The notes beneath the pieces are model-generated. The model was not told where the DNA came from. It saw only the letters and a program-made list of their open reading frames with translations, and made no database searches. From NCBI GenBank assembly GCA_016234495.1, contig JACRBI010000040.1:229214-293213 (forward strand): a stretch of 64,000 bases of DNA, written 5' to 3'. The DNA comes from Chloroflexota bacterium (GTDB lineage: Bacteria > Chloroflexota > Anaerolineae > Anaerolineales > Villigracilaceae). The position numbers and the translations under genes were made by a program. How positions within the stretch are numbered: the first letter of the stretch is position 1; each line of letters begins with the position of its first letter. Shown here piece by piece: positions 49,834-57,887 of the stretch.

Positions 49834-51855
49834 TCACCTGCAAATATTCTTCTCGATCGCCAGGGTCATTTCAGCACTTAATCTTTCATGGGTCATGAAT
49901 CTTGTCATAATTTTACAGGCTTGCTTTAGAAGGAACTTATCGGTTGCAATTAATTTTGCCATCTTGCGAACCTGCTCCTCATCGCCAAGCACAGCCGATG
50001 CCTGTAGGAAAGGCATCCATTCAAGAGGGTCTTCAGGGTAATACCCATTTTCCAGCGCTTCATTCAACAAGGATGGAATCTGCTCCCATTCAGCCTGTTG
50101 CCGGGCAAGATCAGCTTTTTGGTAAAAATAGCACCAGCCATGAACAGGCTCCCCCCCGAAAATTATTGCGGGAGGTGTTTTTAACTCTCCGTCAGTGACG
50201 ACATTGTTCAAATTCGAATAGGGCGCAACCAGAAACAACCTCTGCTGATCCGCAGGAGATAGCTCGGGCGCATCGCCATTTATAAACCGCACGCATCCAT
50301 TTGAAGACGCCTGGGTCATGACGAGCACATTTCCAAAATCACGTTCGAGAAAATTGCCGCGGCGCAATGGCGTTTCGCTGCCGCCATTCGTGATGGTTTT
50401 TATCACAACATTACCATCTGCCAGGACAGCAGCCGGTAATTTCACCCTCACTGGAGTTCCATTTTGAGGTTCGGGATAATAGATCAAGTTTGCAGGCCCC
50501 CAGATAAAATAATCCTCACTCAATGGGCTGCCGGGATATGAAGCAAGCAGGGTTGTACCTTCCTTGATTTGCGGCGCGCGCCATGCCGCCTGCCACCAAA
50601 AATTACGCGTGGCTTGCGTCTCATCAGCGGCTGTTACTGCATTGCCGTAATGAGTCACAATAGCCACTGCCACAAAAAAAACAAAAACTGCAGACCGCCC
50701 GGCGCGCGAGGAAATATTCTCGATGACCGTAGCCAAAAGCAAAACTGCGCCCACCGAAGCGATCAAGGAGTAGCGCGAATATTCCGGGAGCATGATATGG
50801 CGGTTGACCAGAATTATCGGCAGCAATCCCCCCGCGATGCTGGTCAGACTCAACCAGAGCGCTTCCTGACTCAGCCTTGAGTCTGTTTCAATTTCTGTTT
50901 TGTCTTTTTCCACCCGCCGCATGCCAAGAACGGTTATCAGAACGGCGAAGCCTGCCCACCCGAAAGCAGCCACGCTCTCACGCAGACGAAGGGAAAATGC
51001 CAGGATGTACATCGGCAGCCCCCACGACGTCAGCACAACGTTGAGAATATCCTGTATTAAATAGTTTAACCACCATAAAAGAGTTAACGGGGATGACGCC
51101 TGTGAAATTTGCAGACCAATATCCGTCGCCTTGCGTTCCGACACGAAGAATAATAACCGCCACATTAAAAATCCGCCGGCAATCAGGAGGAACGGCAGGC
51201 TTGCAAGGATCGCTTTGGTAAATTTTTGTTTGGCAGATTCGTTTTTGGTTCTCCCCAAAAGCAAAAAGATGGCGGCAAAGCGAAAAACTTCCAGTCCTAT
51301 GAAATATTCCATCTGACTTAAATACCCCCAGCCGGCCAAAATCGAGGCGGAAATCAGCAATAAACGCGGAGCTTTTCCAGGGGTTAAAATAGATTTAATG
51401 GTTAATGCTACAGAAAGAAGCGCGAGAAACAGCCCAAGGATGTGGGATTGATAATCAATGGCGTTGGTTTGCGAGAGGAAACCGGGATATATGGTGAACA
51501 AAATCGCGGCTGAAAGCGTGAAAAAATACCTGCGAGGCCAAAGCATTTGCAGAGTCCAATACAGGCAAACGCCGCCCAGAAAACGAAACAGATATGCGCT
51601 GAGGTGATAGTAAAAAGGCTCAAAGCCAAACATGGAAAAAAGGGGAATCATCGACAAGGCGCGGCCCGGGCGGTCTCCGCTAAATATGACATGGAAGAAA
51701 TCAGCGCCCCTGACCTGCATGTCGTACATTAAATACCAGTCGTCATTAAGGTAGCCAATTTTATGCGCGAGGGGCAAATATGCGATCGCAGAGATGGCGG
51801 AGAGAATAAGCACGCTCCACAAAAATGTTCCGTCAAATAATTTCTTATTTTGCAT
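49834..51855 (-). CDS. Large polytopic membrane protein, GT-C-like
   Basis: A 673-residue protein with about 11 hydrophobic helices in the first 430 residues. The loop GYLNDDWYLMYDMQVRG after the first helix has the Asp pair common in GT-C glycosyltransferases, and DRPGRALSMIPLF and NAIDYQSHILGLFLALL follow. The C-terminal 230 residues form an outer domain ending in a helical repeat part (ALENGYYPEDPLEWMPFLQASAVLGDEEQVRKMAKLIA). The start overlaps the cytidylyltransferase gene by several bases. It probably uses polyprenyl-linked sugars; the activity is inferred. Confidence 0.65.
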   Translation of the reverse strand: MQNKKLFDGTFLWSVLILSAISAIAYLPLAHKIGYLNDDWYLMYDMQVRGADFFHVIFSGDRPGRALSMIPLFSMFGFEPFYYHLSAYLFRFLGGVCLYWTLQMLWPRRYFFTLSAAILFTIYPGFLSQTNAIDYQSHILGLFLALLSVALTIKSILTPGKAPRLLLISASILAGWGYLSQMEYFIGLEVFRFAAIFLLLGRTKNESAKQKFTKAILASLPFLLIAGGFLMWRLLFFVSERKATDIGLQISQASSPLTLLWWLNYLIQDILNVVLTSWGLPMYILAFSLRLRESVAAFGWAGFAVLITVLGMRRVEKDKTEIETDSRLSQEALWLSLTSIAGGLLPIILVNRHIMLPEYSRYSLIASVGAVLLLATVIENISSRAGRSAVFVFFVAVAIVTHYGNAVTAADETQATRNFWWQAAWRAPQIKEGTTLLASYPGSPLSEDYFIWGPANLIYYPEPQNGTPVRVKLPAAVLADGNVVIKTITNGGSETPLRRGNFLERDFGNVLVMTQASSNGCVRFINGDAPELSPADQQRLFLVAPYSNLNNVVTDGELKTPPAIIFGGEPVHGWCYFYQKADLARQQAEWEQIPSLLNEALENGYYPEDPLEWMPFLQASAVLGDEEQVRKMAKLIATDKFLLKQACKIMTRFMTHERLSAEMTLAIEKNICR

Positions 51856-52516
51856 TGGTTTTTCTCTTCATCAAAAAATCAGTGATCTCAAAATCCAGCT
51901 CTTCGTCGATGTCCCATGCTTCATCTTTGCTGATCTCGAACATGAGCGGTCTGTCGCCGATGCGGTGATGTTTGCGGACAAGGTTCTCGCGTGTGAAAAG
52001 ATACAGGCAGGAATTTTCCTCGTAGACCGGGGGTAGGTCCTGGGTTTGAATCAGAACCGCAGGGTCGTGGTTGATGGCTTGACCATCTTTGAAATACAAA
52101 CGCGTTTGTAATCGAGTCACGGAGAACAAAGAATCGTAAGCCGGGTGATTGGTAAACAATAATTGAATCGCGCGTGAGATGGTTTCAGGTTTCAGCAATG
52201 GATTCGTGCTGTGAGTTTGCAAATAAAAGTCCGCGTTCACCTGCGCCGTGTCATGCAGGAGGATGTCGTTCATCGGCACATCGTCGGCGCGGAGATGTTC
52301 GGGTCGCTGAATCAGTTTCACGGTCGGAAAGAAGCGCCGCACTCCGTCCATCACAGGTTCAGAGTCGGTATCCACCATCACGGTTTCAATTTCAGCGACT
52401 GCAAGCAGCGTTTCAAGGATGTGGTGAAAAAGAGGTTTGCCTGCGAGCGGGCGGTAATTTTTGCCGGGCACGCGCTGGCTGTGGTGACGCATTGGGACAA
52501 GGGCGGCGAGTTTCAT
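51845..52516 (-). CDS. CMP-sugar (acylneuraminate-type) cytidylyltransferase
   Basis: A 223-residue nucleotidyltransferase. AALVPMRHHSQRVPGKNYRPLAGKPL is the CTP-binding signature (R...S.R.PGKN) of CMP-sialic-acid, CMP-legionaminate and CMP-KDO-type synthetases. FYLQTHSTNPLLKPETI resembles the LLQPTSPLR loop, and DEAWDIDEELDFEI holds the metal-binding Asp pair. ATG at 52516 is taken; a GTG two codons earlier is possible. No sialic, legionaminic or pseudaminic acid synthase lies in the window, so the sugar is unknown. The 3' end overlaps the next membrane-protein gene. Confidence 0.85.
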   Translation of the reverse strand: MKLAALVPMRHHSQRVPGKNYRPLAGKPLFHHILETLLAVAEIETVMVDTDSEPVMDGVRRFFPTVKLIQRPEHLRADDVPMNDILLHDTAQVNADFYLQTHSTNPLLKPETISRAIQLLFTNHPAYDSLFSVTRLQTRLYFKDGQAINHDPAVLIQTQDLPPVYEENSCLYLFTRENLVRKHHRIGDRPLMFEISKDEAWDIDEELDFEITDFLMKRKTNAK

Positions 52517-52551
52517 GCCCACTATTTTATACCCTTAATGGGCGCTATGTC

Positions 52552-53379
52552 TTATAACGTCAAAGACATTTGCAGCTGCGAAAGTTCTTCGCGCTTCATG
52601 CCGATCTTTTCAAAGAACGCGGATAGTTCTTCGGGCAGGATGGCGGAGACATGCCAGATTTTTTGGGGGAAGCGGGAGATCACCGCGCGCATCAACGCCG
52701 ACCCCTGACCTGCTCCGCGTGAATTGGCTTTGACCAACACTGACGATATGACCACATGCTCCGCTTCGGGGTTGCTGATGAGGCAAAACGCATCGTTCAA
52801 GCGAAACGCGCGCGAAGGAGGTGTGTGCTGTGAAATTGTCTCGCCTGAAAGCTGCCACGGCAAGTCTTGCAAACCGTCAGAGGTGACCAGCCGTGCGAGT
52901 TGGCGAATGTCGATCTCTTCGATTCTTTCCTGTGACCCAATTTGCGGATTCTCCAGTTTGAATCCAACCAGCCTGCGAATGGTTTTGAATCCGACTTTTT
53001 GATACAGCTTCACGCCTGCCGTGTTTTGCTCGATCACTTCGAGGACCATTTCCTTTTCACCGCGGGCGCGGGCTTCGGCCGTCAACTGATTCATTGCCCA
53101 TGTGCCAACTCCGCTGTGCCTCGCGGCCGGAATGATTCCCATTGCCGCGAGTCGGCTGGTCCAACCGCGGCGCGCAATGAGGGCTAGTCCAATTGCAACG
53201 TCATCTTTTGATAGGATTCGACTCTCTGATAAATCCACGCCGTCGCGGCGGAGAATGGTAAGCAGGGTGTTTTCATTGATATTAACGGGAACAAAATATC
53301 CCTCAAAACCGCGGGTGAATAATTCAGCGATTTGCGAAATGGAATATGCGCTGGCTGGCTTGAGTCCAAAAGATGACAT
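52552..53379 (-). CDS. GNAT family N-acetyltransferase (two domains)
   Basis: A 275-residue protein with two GNAT-like halves. The first has MGIIPAARHSGVGTWAMNQLTAEARARGEKEMVLEVIEQNTAGVKLYQKVGFKTIRRL, a complete acetyl-CoA site (R-H-x-G-V-G) and the C-terminal strand. The second (VISSVLVKANSRGAGQGSALMRAVISRFP) has R-G-A-G-Q-G. Both look able to bind acetyl-CoA. The substrate may be a small molecule or protein N-terminus. It starts a little upstream of the polysaccharide cluster, and the mobile-looking repeat A4 lies immediately before its start. Confidence 0.82.
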   Translation of the reverse strand: MSSFGLKPASAYSISQIAELFTRGFEGYFVPVNINENTLLTILRRDGVDLSESRILSKDDVAIGLALIARRGWTSRLAAMGIIPAARHSGVGTWAMNQLTAEARARGEKEMVLEVIEQNTAGVKLYQKVGFKTIRRLVGFKLENPQIGSQERIEEIDIRQLARLVTSDGLQDLPWQLSGETISQHTPPSRAFRLNDAFCLISNPEAEHVVISSVLVKANSRGAGQGSALMRAVISRFPQKIWHVSAILPEELSAFFEKIGMKREELSQLQMSLTL

Positions 53380-53390
53380 GCGCTGATTAT

Positions 53391-53516
53391 ATCGAATTCT
53401 CTACCGTACGAATGGAAAATTTGAACCGCAAAGCTCGCAAGGATCGCGAAGAAAACCTTTTACACTTAGCGCTCTTCGCGGTAAAAAAGTAAATGTACGG
53501 TAGAGAAAAATCGAAT
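53391..53516. repeat. Repeat A4 with 13-bp terminal inverted repeats and possible 7-bp direct flanks
   Basis: Perfect 13-bp arms TTCTCTACCGTAC (53397-53409) and GTACGGTAGAGAA (53495-53507) enclose a family-A palindrome (53425-53482: ACCGCAAAG, CTCGCAAGG, ATCGCGAAG words and inverted CTTAGCG, CTCTTCGCGGT). Outside the arms ATCGAAT occurs on both sides in direct orientation (53391-53397 and 53510-53516), as a target-site duplication would. It encodes no protein. Confidence 0.65.
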
Positions 53517-53517
53517 A

Positions 53518-53552
53518 AAAAAGGCGGCAGTTATCTGACCGCCGCCTTTTTT
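53518..53552 (-). terminator. Terminator of the minus-strand lipoprotein gene
   Basis: On the minus strand, AAGGCGGC pairs with GCCGCCTT and the stem is followed by a T-run. It lies about 20 bases beyond the stop of the gene at 53571. Confidence 0.75.
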
Positions 53553-53570
53553 GCCGGGCTTATTTTTATT

Positions 53571-54413
53571 CTATCTGGTCAGGGTCACATTGCCTGCGCC
53601 GATGTTGATTACAAATGTGAGGGTGGGGCCTTGGCCTTTTTGAGTGTAGATCTTTCCGTTCTGTTCCCAGCCTGAGCCGGCGCTGATGTTCGACGCGCCG
53701 CTGTCGATTGTGACGACTGCGTTGACTCCTTCCGGCACGATGATGATCAGGTTGCTTAAGCCGCTGGAGATGCTGATGGATGCGTCACGCTGGAGGTCGC
53801 CGGAGAAGTCGAGAGTGTAGTCGCCGGCGCCGGAGGAGAAGTCCATCAGGTCGAAGTTGGCGTTGGCGAGGCCGATCATTTTTACATTGGATGCGCCTGT
53901 CTCGTAATGCAGGACAGACATCTTCGCCGGGTTTGGCTCCGAAAAGGCAAGTTCCACTTCTGCGGCGCCGTCCTTGATGGTCAGGTTGTTGAGCGCAAGT
54001 CCGCCGAGTTCAAAGAATCCCTTGTATGCGCCGGCTTCAATCGTCAGGTTCATGGGGGTGTCGCCCAGTTTGAGGTCCCAGATATTTTTAAGACCTTTGA
54101 AGGTCGGGAAGACGTTGAAGTCCACTTCGCCCATTTTGACTTCAACGTTCGAGCCGTTGGTTTTGACGGCAGGCTTGAAGGCGGGGTAATTATAGGTGGC
54201 TGTGCCTTCGACAAATTTTTCCGCGCCGGGCGCGAGGGTCATTTCGCCTGCGCCAAAGGCAAGTTTTAGGTTTACGTTATCACTGTCGGGGGTGGAAACC
54301 GAGATTTTTTCTGTAACTTCGGGGCCAGGTTCGGGGGCTTTGGGTAATTCAAATCCGCAGGCCAGGCTGGCTAATGCGAGTACGAGAAATGCTGAAATAA
54401 TTTTGATATTCAT
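53571..54413 (-). CDS. Lipoprotein with toast-rack/LiaF-like beta domain
   Basis: A 280-residue lipoprotein with lipobox ASLAC. The ATG at 54413 is chosen because AGAAGGAGA lies upstream. The mature part is almost wholly beta strand with repeated turns (LKLAFGAGEMTLAPGAEKFVEGTATYNYP, LTIEAGAYKGFFELGGLALNNLTIKDGAAEVELAF, GASNVKMIGLANANFDLMDFSSGAGDYTLDFSG, SSGLSNLIIIVPEGVNAVVTIDSGASNISAG). This fits a toast-rack domain followed by a LiaF/DUF4097-like right-handed beta solenoid. Such proteins sit at the cell surface in envelope-stress contexts. The ligand is unknown. Confidence 0.72.
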   Translation of the reverse strand: MNIKIISAFLVLALASLACGFELPKAPEPGPEVTEKISVSTPDSDNVNLKLAFGAGEMTLAPGAEKFVEGTATYNYPAFKPAVKTNGSNVEVKMGEVDFNVFPTFKGLKNIWDLKLGDTPMNLTIEAGAYKGFFELGGLALNNLTIKDGAAEVELAFSEPNPAKMSVLHYETGASNVKMIGLANANFDLMDFSSGAGDYTLDFSGDLQRDASISISSGLSNLIIIVPEGVNAVVTIDSGASNISAGSGWEQNGKIYTQKGQGPTLTFVINIGAGNVTLTR

Positions 54414-54487
54414 ATTAAATAATCTCCTTCTGGCAAACATACGCTTTGAAGGCGGGGACGGTTGCAGATAGGTGGAACGCGGAATGA

Positions 54488-55903
54488 TCATTCCTGTTTT
54501 TTTGCTCGCGCAGTTTCGGGCAATTTCAAAGCCGCATGTAAGGCCTGATCCAGCGACCTGACTTCGATGATCTCGATTCCTTTTGGATATGGTTCGCCCT
54601 GACGAATTGCCTTCGGCACGATCGCAGATTTGAATCCCAGTTTTTGCGCCTCGCGCAGACGCGCCACCATTTGACCGGGCATGCGCAGTTCACCAGCCAG
54701 ACCGATCTCGCCGATCAAGACCGCCTCGGCGCGGACAGGCACATCGCGCCACGATGACGCTATCGCGGCGGCAATCGCCAGGTCGGCGGCGGGTTCGTCA
54801 ATTTGAATGCCGCCTACCACGTTGACGAAGACATCCTGCTCTGCAAGTTTCAACCCCACACGGCGGGTCAACACTGCTGAAATTAAAAGCAGGCGATTGA
54901 AGTCAATTCCGTTTGGCGTGCGGCGCGCATTCCCAAACTGGGTCGGGGAAGTTAATCCCTGAATTTCAACGAGGATCGGGCGCGTGCCTTCCATTGTCAC
55001 GGCGATGGTTGAGCCGGCGGCGTTCACCAGCCGCTCCGCGAGAAATGCTTCAGACGGATTGAGCACTTCCACCAACCCGCCTTCGCGCATTTCAAAAACG
55101 CCCACTTCGGCAGTTGCGCCGAATCGATTCTTGACTGAGCGCAGCAAACGATAAGCCTGGAATCTATCGCCTTCCAGATACAAAACCGTATCCACGATAT
55201 GTTCCAGCACACGAGGACCGGCAATGGCACCCTCTTTTGTCACATGCCCGATCATGAACACAGACACGCCCGAAGACTTCGCCAGTTCGCGCAATTGCGA
55301 CGCGCATTCTCGCACCTGCGAAACCGAGCCGGCCGACGAATCAAAATCAGACAAGTAAACTGTCTGGATCGAGTCAACAATCAACAGGTCAGGTTTGAGC
55401 TCGTTGACATGATTCAGAATCACTTCGAGATTCGTTTCCGTCACAAGCAAGAGATTTTTGGGTAATTCGTTTTTTCCATTCAACAAACGCATCGCGCGCA
55501 TCTTGATCTGCCGCTCAGACTCCTCGCCCGAAACATACAGCACGCGCTGGCTCTTCGCCATCTCCATCGCCATTTGCAGCATCAACGTGGATTTGCCAAT
55601 GCCCGGGTCGCCGCCGACGAGGACAATGGAACCCAGCACGATCCCGCCGCCGAGGACGCGCGAAAACTCGCCAATCGGCAGGTGGACTCGATCTTCCGCT
55701 TCGCCCCCGACCTCGGAGATGGGGCGCGGAACCGAGCGGCCGCTCAGCCCGCGGACATTCCCCGCCCCTTTGCTGACAGGTTCTTCGTGGACGACTTCCT
55801 CGACCATGCTGCTGAACGATCCGCACTGCGGGCATTTGCCCATGTATGAAGCGGCGACTCTTCCACATTGCTGACAGACATATCGGGTATGGGTTTTTGC
55901 CAT
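54488..55903 (-). CDS. radA: DNA repair protein RadA (Sms)
   Basis: A 471-residue recombination helicase that drives branch migration. A four-Cys zinc finger lies at Cys10, 13, 24 and 27 (CQQCGRVAASYMGKCPQCGS), Walker A is GGDPGIGKST (98-107), the RadA-specific KNRFG motif lies in VKNRFGATAEVG, and the C-terminal third is the Lon-protease-like domain (EPAADLAIAAAIASS, VLIGEIGLAGELR). Full length and typical. It stands between the homoserine dehydrogenase and lipoprotein genes on the minus strand. Confidence 0.96.
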   Translation of the reverse strand: MAKTHTRYVCQQCGRVAASYMGKCPQCGSFSSMVEEVVHEEPVSKGAGNVRGLSGRSVPRPISEVGGEAEDRVHLPIGEFSRVLGGGIVLGSIVLVGGDPGIGKSTLMLQMAMEMAKSQRVLYVSGEESERQIKMRAMRLLNGKNELPKNLLLVTETNLEVILNHVNELKPDLLIVDSIQTVYLSDFDSSAGSVSQVRECASQLRELAKSSGVSVFMIGHVTKEGAIAGPRVLEHIVDTVLYLEGDRFQAYRLLRSVKNRFGATAEVGVFEMREGGLVEVLNPSEAFLAERLVNAAGSTIAVTMEGTRPILVEIQGLTSPTQFGNARRTPNGIDFNRLLLISAVLTRRVGLKLAEQDVFVNVVGGIQIDEPAADLAIAAAIASSWRDVPVRAEAVLIGEIGLAGELRMPGQMVARLREAQKLGFKSAIVPKAIRQGEPYPKGIEIIEVRSLDQALHAALKLPETARAKKQE

Positions 55904-55966
55904 GATAAATTTCCTTTGATCGAAACGATGGCGGGAGTATAACAGAAACTATGTTCTAAAATTAAA

Positions 55967-55999
55967 ATACCTCCGAGATTTTTAAAATCTCGGAGGTAT
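55967..55999 (-). terminator. Terminator after homoserine dehydrogenase
   Basis: ATACCTCCGAGATTTT (55967-55982) pairs perfectly over 16 bp with its complement (55984-55999). On the minus strand it begins eight bases after the stop at 56007 and runs into TTTTAATTTTAG. Confidence 0.8.
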
Positions 56000-56006
56000 G
56001 CATTTT

Positions 56007-57044
56007 CTACTTTACTGCGTTTACAAAATCTGCGAACAGACCGTACGCTGTCTCCTCAGGGCCGCCCTTCATACCAGGTTTCTCAGAAAGTGTGATCGAG
56101 TAATCGAGGATGACATCGGTTCTAAAGGTGATGCCCGTGCTGGAGTTCATCATGCCGTACAGCGGAGAAGTCGAGTCAACCAACTGCGGGGCGACGCTCG
56201 CGCTGACCTTGTCGCCAACCTTTTCAGCAGAGCAGACCAACTTATAGCGTTTGCCTTCCGCTTTGGCTTTGGCGATCATCTCAGGTGTGATGCCGCGAAT
56301 GCCGGTGGGATTCACTTCCTGCGGGGTCATGGGTGTATCCATCAACACGGTGACCAACGCCGCGACCTTGATGGCTGCATCCCAGCCATCCACATCGTTG
56401 GTGGGGTCGGTTTCTGCCAGCCCAATGGACTGAGCATACTTGACCGCATCATCGTAGGCTTCGCCGTTTTCCATGAGTGTGAGAATGACATTGGTTGTGG
56501 CGTTGAAGATGCCTTTGATGGAAGCGAGTTCCGCCAGCGGGAAGGCTTCACGGAAGACAGAGAAGACCGGCGCGCCGCCCAGTACAGCGGATTCGAATCC
56601 AAAACGCCTGCCTTTGGATTTCGCAAGCGCGGTCAACTCGCGGTAACCATGAACGACGGGTCCCTTGTTGGCGGTGATGGCGTGCATACCTAAATTCAAC
56701 GCCGCGCGGATGTGATCGAGCGCGGGCTGGCCGGTCTGTGTGTTGACGGGGGAGTTCTCGAACATGACATTGGCGGATGAATGTTTGATGACAGAAAGGG
56801 AATCAGGAGTTGGGAATCGGGAATCGGAGAGAGGGTTGATTGATTGACCCGACTCAACGAGTTCCAACGCTTTTTGAATATCGAGTCCATCGGGGTTGGC
56901 GGCAAATCCGTGACGGCCGGTGGCGATGCCGGTGAACGAGAATGTGATTCCCTGTTCTTCGAGCAGGCCCTGTTTGCGGATTAATAGCCGCGCTAGTGAG
57001 CGGGCGACATTGCCAAAACCGATGAGTGCGAGTTTGTAGTGCAT
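56007..57044 (-). CDS. Homoserine dehydrogenase
   Basis: A 345-residue NAD(P)-dependent enzyme converting aspartate semialdehyde to homoserine for Thr/Met synthesis. LALIGFGNVARSLARLL is the cofactor loop, ITANKGPVVHGYREL holds the catalytic-domain Lys, and NATTNVILTLMENG and AETDPTNDVDGWDAAIKVAAL are the diagnostic family motifs. There is no ACT domain, so no feedback domain. ATG at 57044 follows AGGAGA. Residues 72-84 (LSDSRFPTPDSLS) do not belong to the family layout and are encoded by a GGGAATC word repeat read in frame (56796-56833). The upstream gap holds repeat F. Confidence 0.93.
   Translation of the reverse strand: MHYKLALIGFGNVARSLARLLIRKQGLLEEQGITFSFTGIATGRHGFAANPDGLDIQKALELVESGQSINPLSDSRFPTPDSLSVIKHSSANVMFENSPVNTQTGQPALDHIRAALNLGMHAITANKGPVVHGYRELTALAKSKGRRFGFESAVLGGAPVFSVFREAFPLAELASIKGIFNATTNVILTLMENGEAYDDAVKYAQSIGLAETDPTNDVDGWDAAIKVAALVTVLMDTPMTPQEVNPTGIRGITPEMIAKAKAEGKRYKLVCSAEKVGDKVSASVAPQLVDSTSPLYGMMNSSTGITFRTDVILDYSITLSEKPGMKGGPEETAYGLFADFVNAVK
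56796..56833. repeat. Word repeat G read in frame inside homoserine dehydrogenase
   Basis: GGGAATC occurs three times (56799-56805, 56812-56818, 56819-56825) with spacer words AGGAGTT and GGAGAGAG. It encodes a Ser/Asp/Pro-rich loop on the minus strand. The wording is of the same kind as the intergenic repeats, but no palindromic partner arm is visible here. Confidence 0.6.
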
Positions 57045-57063
57045 GGGTAATCTCCTGGGAAGG

Positions 57064-57114
57064 TGTCGAGGTGTCGTTGTGTCAAAAGTGTCGACACTTT
57101 GACACTTTTGACAC
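57064..57114. repeat. Palindromic repeat F
   Basis: GTGTCAAAAGTGTC (57079-57092) pairs perfectly with GACACTTTTGACAC (57101-57114); further GGTGTCGAGGTGTCG words precede it. It fills the gap between the SCO1664-type gene and homoserine dehydrogenase. The inner GTGTCGACAC is itself palindromic. Confidence 0.7.
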
Positions 57115-57119
57115 ATTTT

Positions 57120-57830
57120 TTACAGCGGCGGGTATGGAAACGAGCGGCGGTCGCGCGGGGCGCGGGGAAACACTTTGGATGTGAATAATTTTTCGGCGCG
57201 GTTTTGCAGGGCGGCGATCTCGTTCAGGCTGAGATAAGACTCAAAGAGTTCAGACCAACTGTCAGTTTGGGAAAGAGGCGCGAGCAATTCGTCTGGAATC
57301 GCCTGCCCGGCGAAATCCCATATCACGGTGCGGAGTTTATCCTCTTCGTGAAAACAAACGCCATGATCGATGACGTACAACTTGCGGCTGTTATCTTCAA
57401 AAAAAATGTGACTGCCCTTGCGGTCTGCATTATTGATCAACAGGTCAAACAGCATGACCGGCCTGAGCAGGTTTTTGTCTTCGGTTGAGAAGTTGAAGTA
57501 ATGATATTCAACATCGTAATTGATGTATTGCTGGAGCGAGCCGGGGCCGTGCGGGCCGTCTTCGCGCAGGGTGGTGTAGGGTACAAAGTGAAAGCCGAGT
57601 TGTTCACTTAATAAATATGCGGCCACTTCGCGCTGGGCCAATGTGCTGTCGGGAAAATCCCACAGTGGCTGTTCACCTTTGATGGGTTTGTAAACGGCTT
57701 GATAAGTTTCGCCTTCATGCTGCACATCCACAAGGAAGGTGTAGTTGCTGCCAAGCAGGAACTGGCCTTTGAGGCTGTATTGGCCGGATTGAAGAGCGTT
57801 TTTTGTTTTTTCAGTAGGGGAAGTTTTCAT
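57120..57830 (-). CDS. SCO1664 family protein (PI3/PI4-kinase-like fold)
   Basis: A 236-residue soluble protein. YTFLVDVQHEGETYQAVYKPIKGEQPLWDFPDSTLAQREVAAYLLSEQLG resembles the N-lobe of phosphatidylinositol-kinase-like or HipA-like kinases, LFDLLINNADRKGSHIFFE the catalytic loop (Asn-Asp-Arg), and LYVIDHGVCFHEE the metal-binding loop. The family is known from Actinobacteria and Chloroflexi and always uncharacterised. Its usual partner DUF3090 is encoded directly upstream, separated only by repeat E. The predicted activity is phosphorylation of a small molecule or protein. Confidence 0.85.
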   Translation of the reverse strand: MKTSPTEKTKNALQSGQYSLKGQFLLGSNYTFLVDVQHEGETYQAVYKPIKGEQPLWDFPDSTLAQREVAAYLLSEQLGFHFVPYTTLREDGPHGPGSLQQYINYDVEYHYFNFSTEDKNLLRPVMLFDLLINNADRKGSHIFFEDNSRKLYVIDHGVCFHEEDKLRTVIWDFAGQAIPDELLAPLSQTDSWSELFESYLSLNEIAALQNRAEKLFTSKVFPRAPRDRRSFPYPPL

Positions 57831-57834
57831 TATT

Positions 57835-57886
57835 AGTCAAAGGTCAAAAGTCAAAGGTCAGACTTTCAACCTTTGGCTTTTGACTC
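57835..57886. repeat. Palindromic repeat E
   Basis: GTCAAAAGTCAAAGGT (57843-57858) pairs with ACCTTTGGCTTTTGAC (57869-57884) with one mismatch. It is made of GTCAAAG/GTCAAAA words. It fills the gap between the SCO1664-type and DUF3090 genes and abuts the DUF3090 stop codon. Confidence 0.7.
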
Positions 57887-57887
57887 G

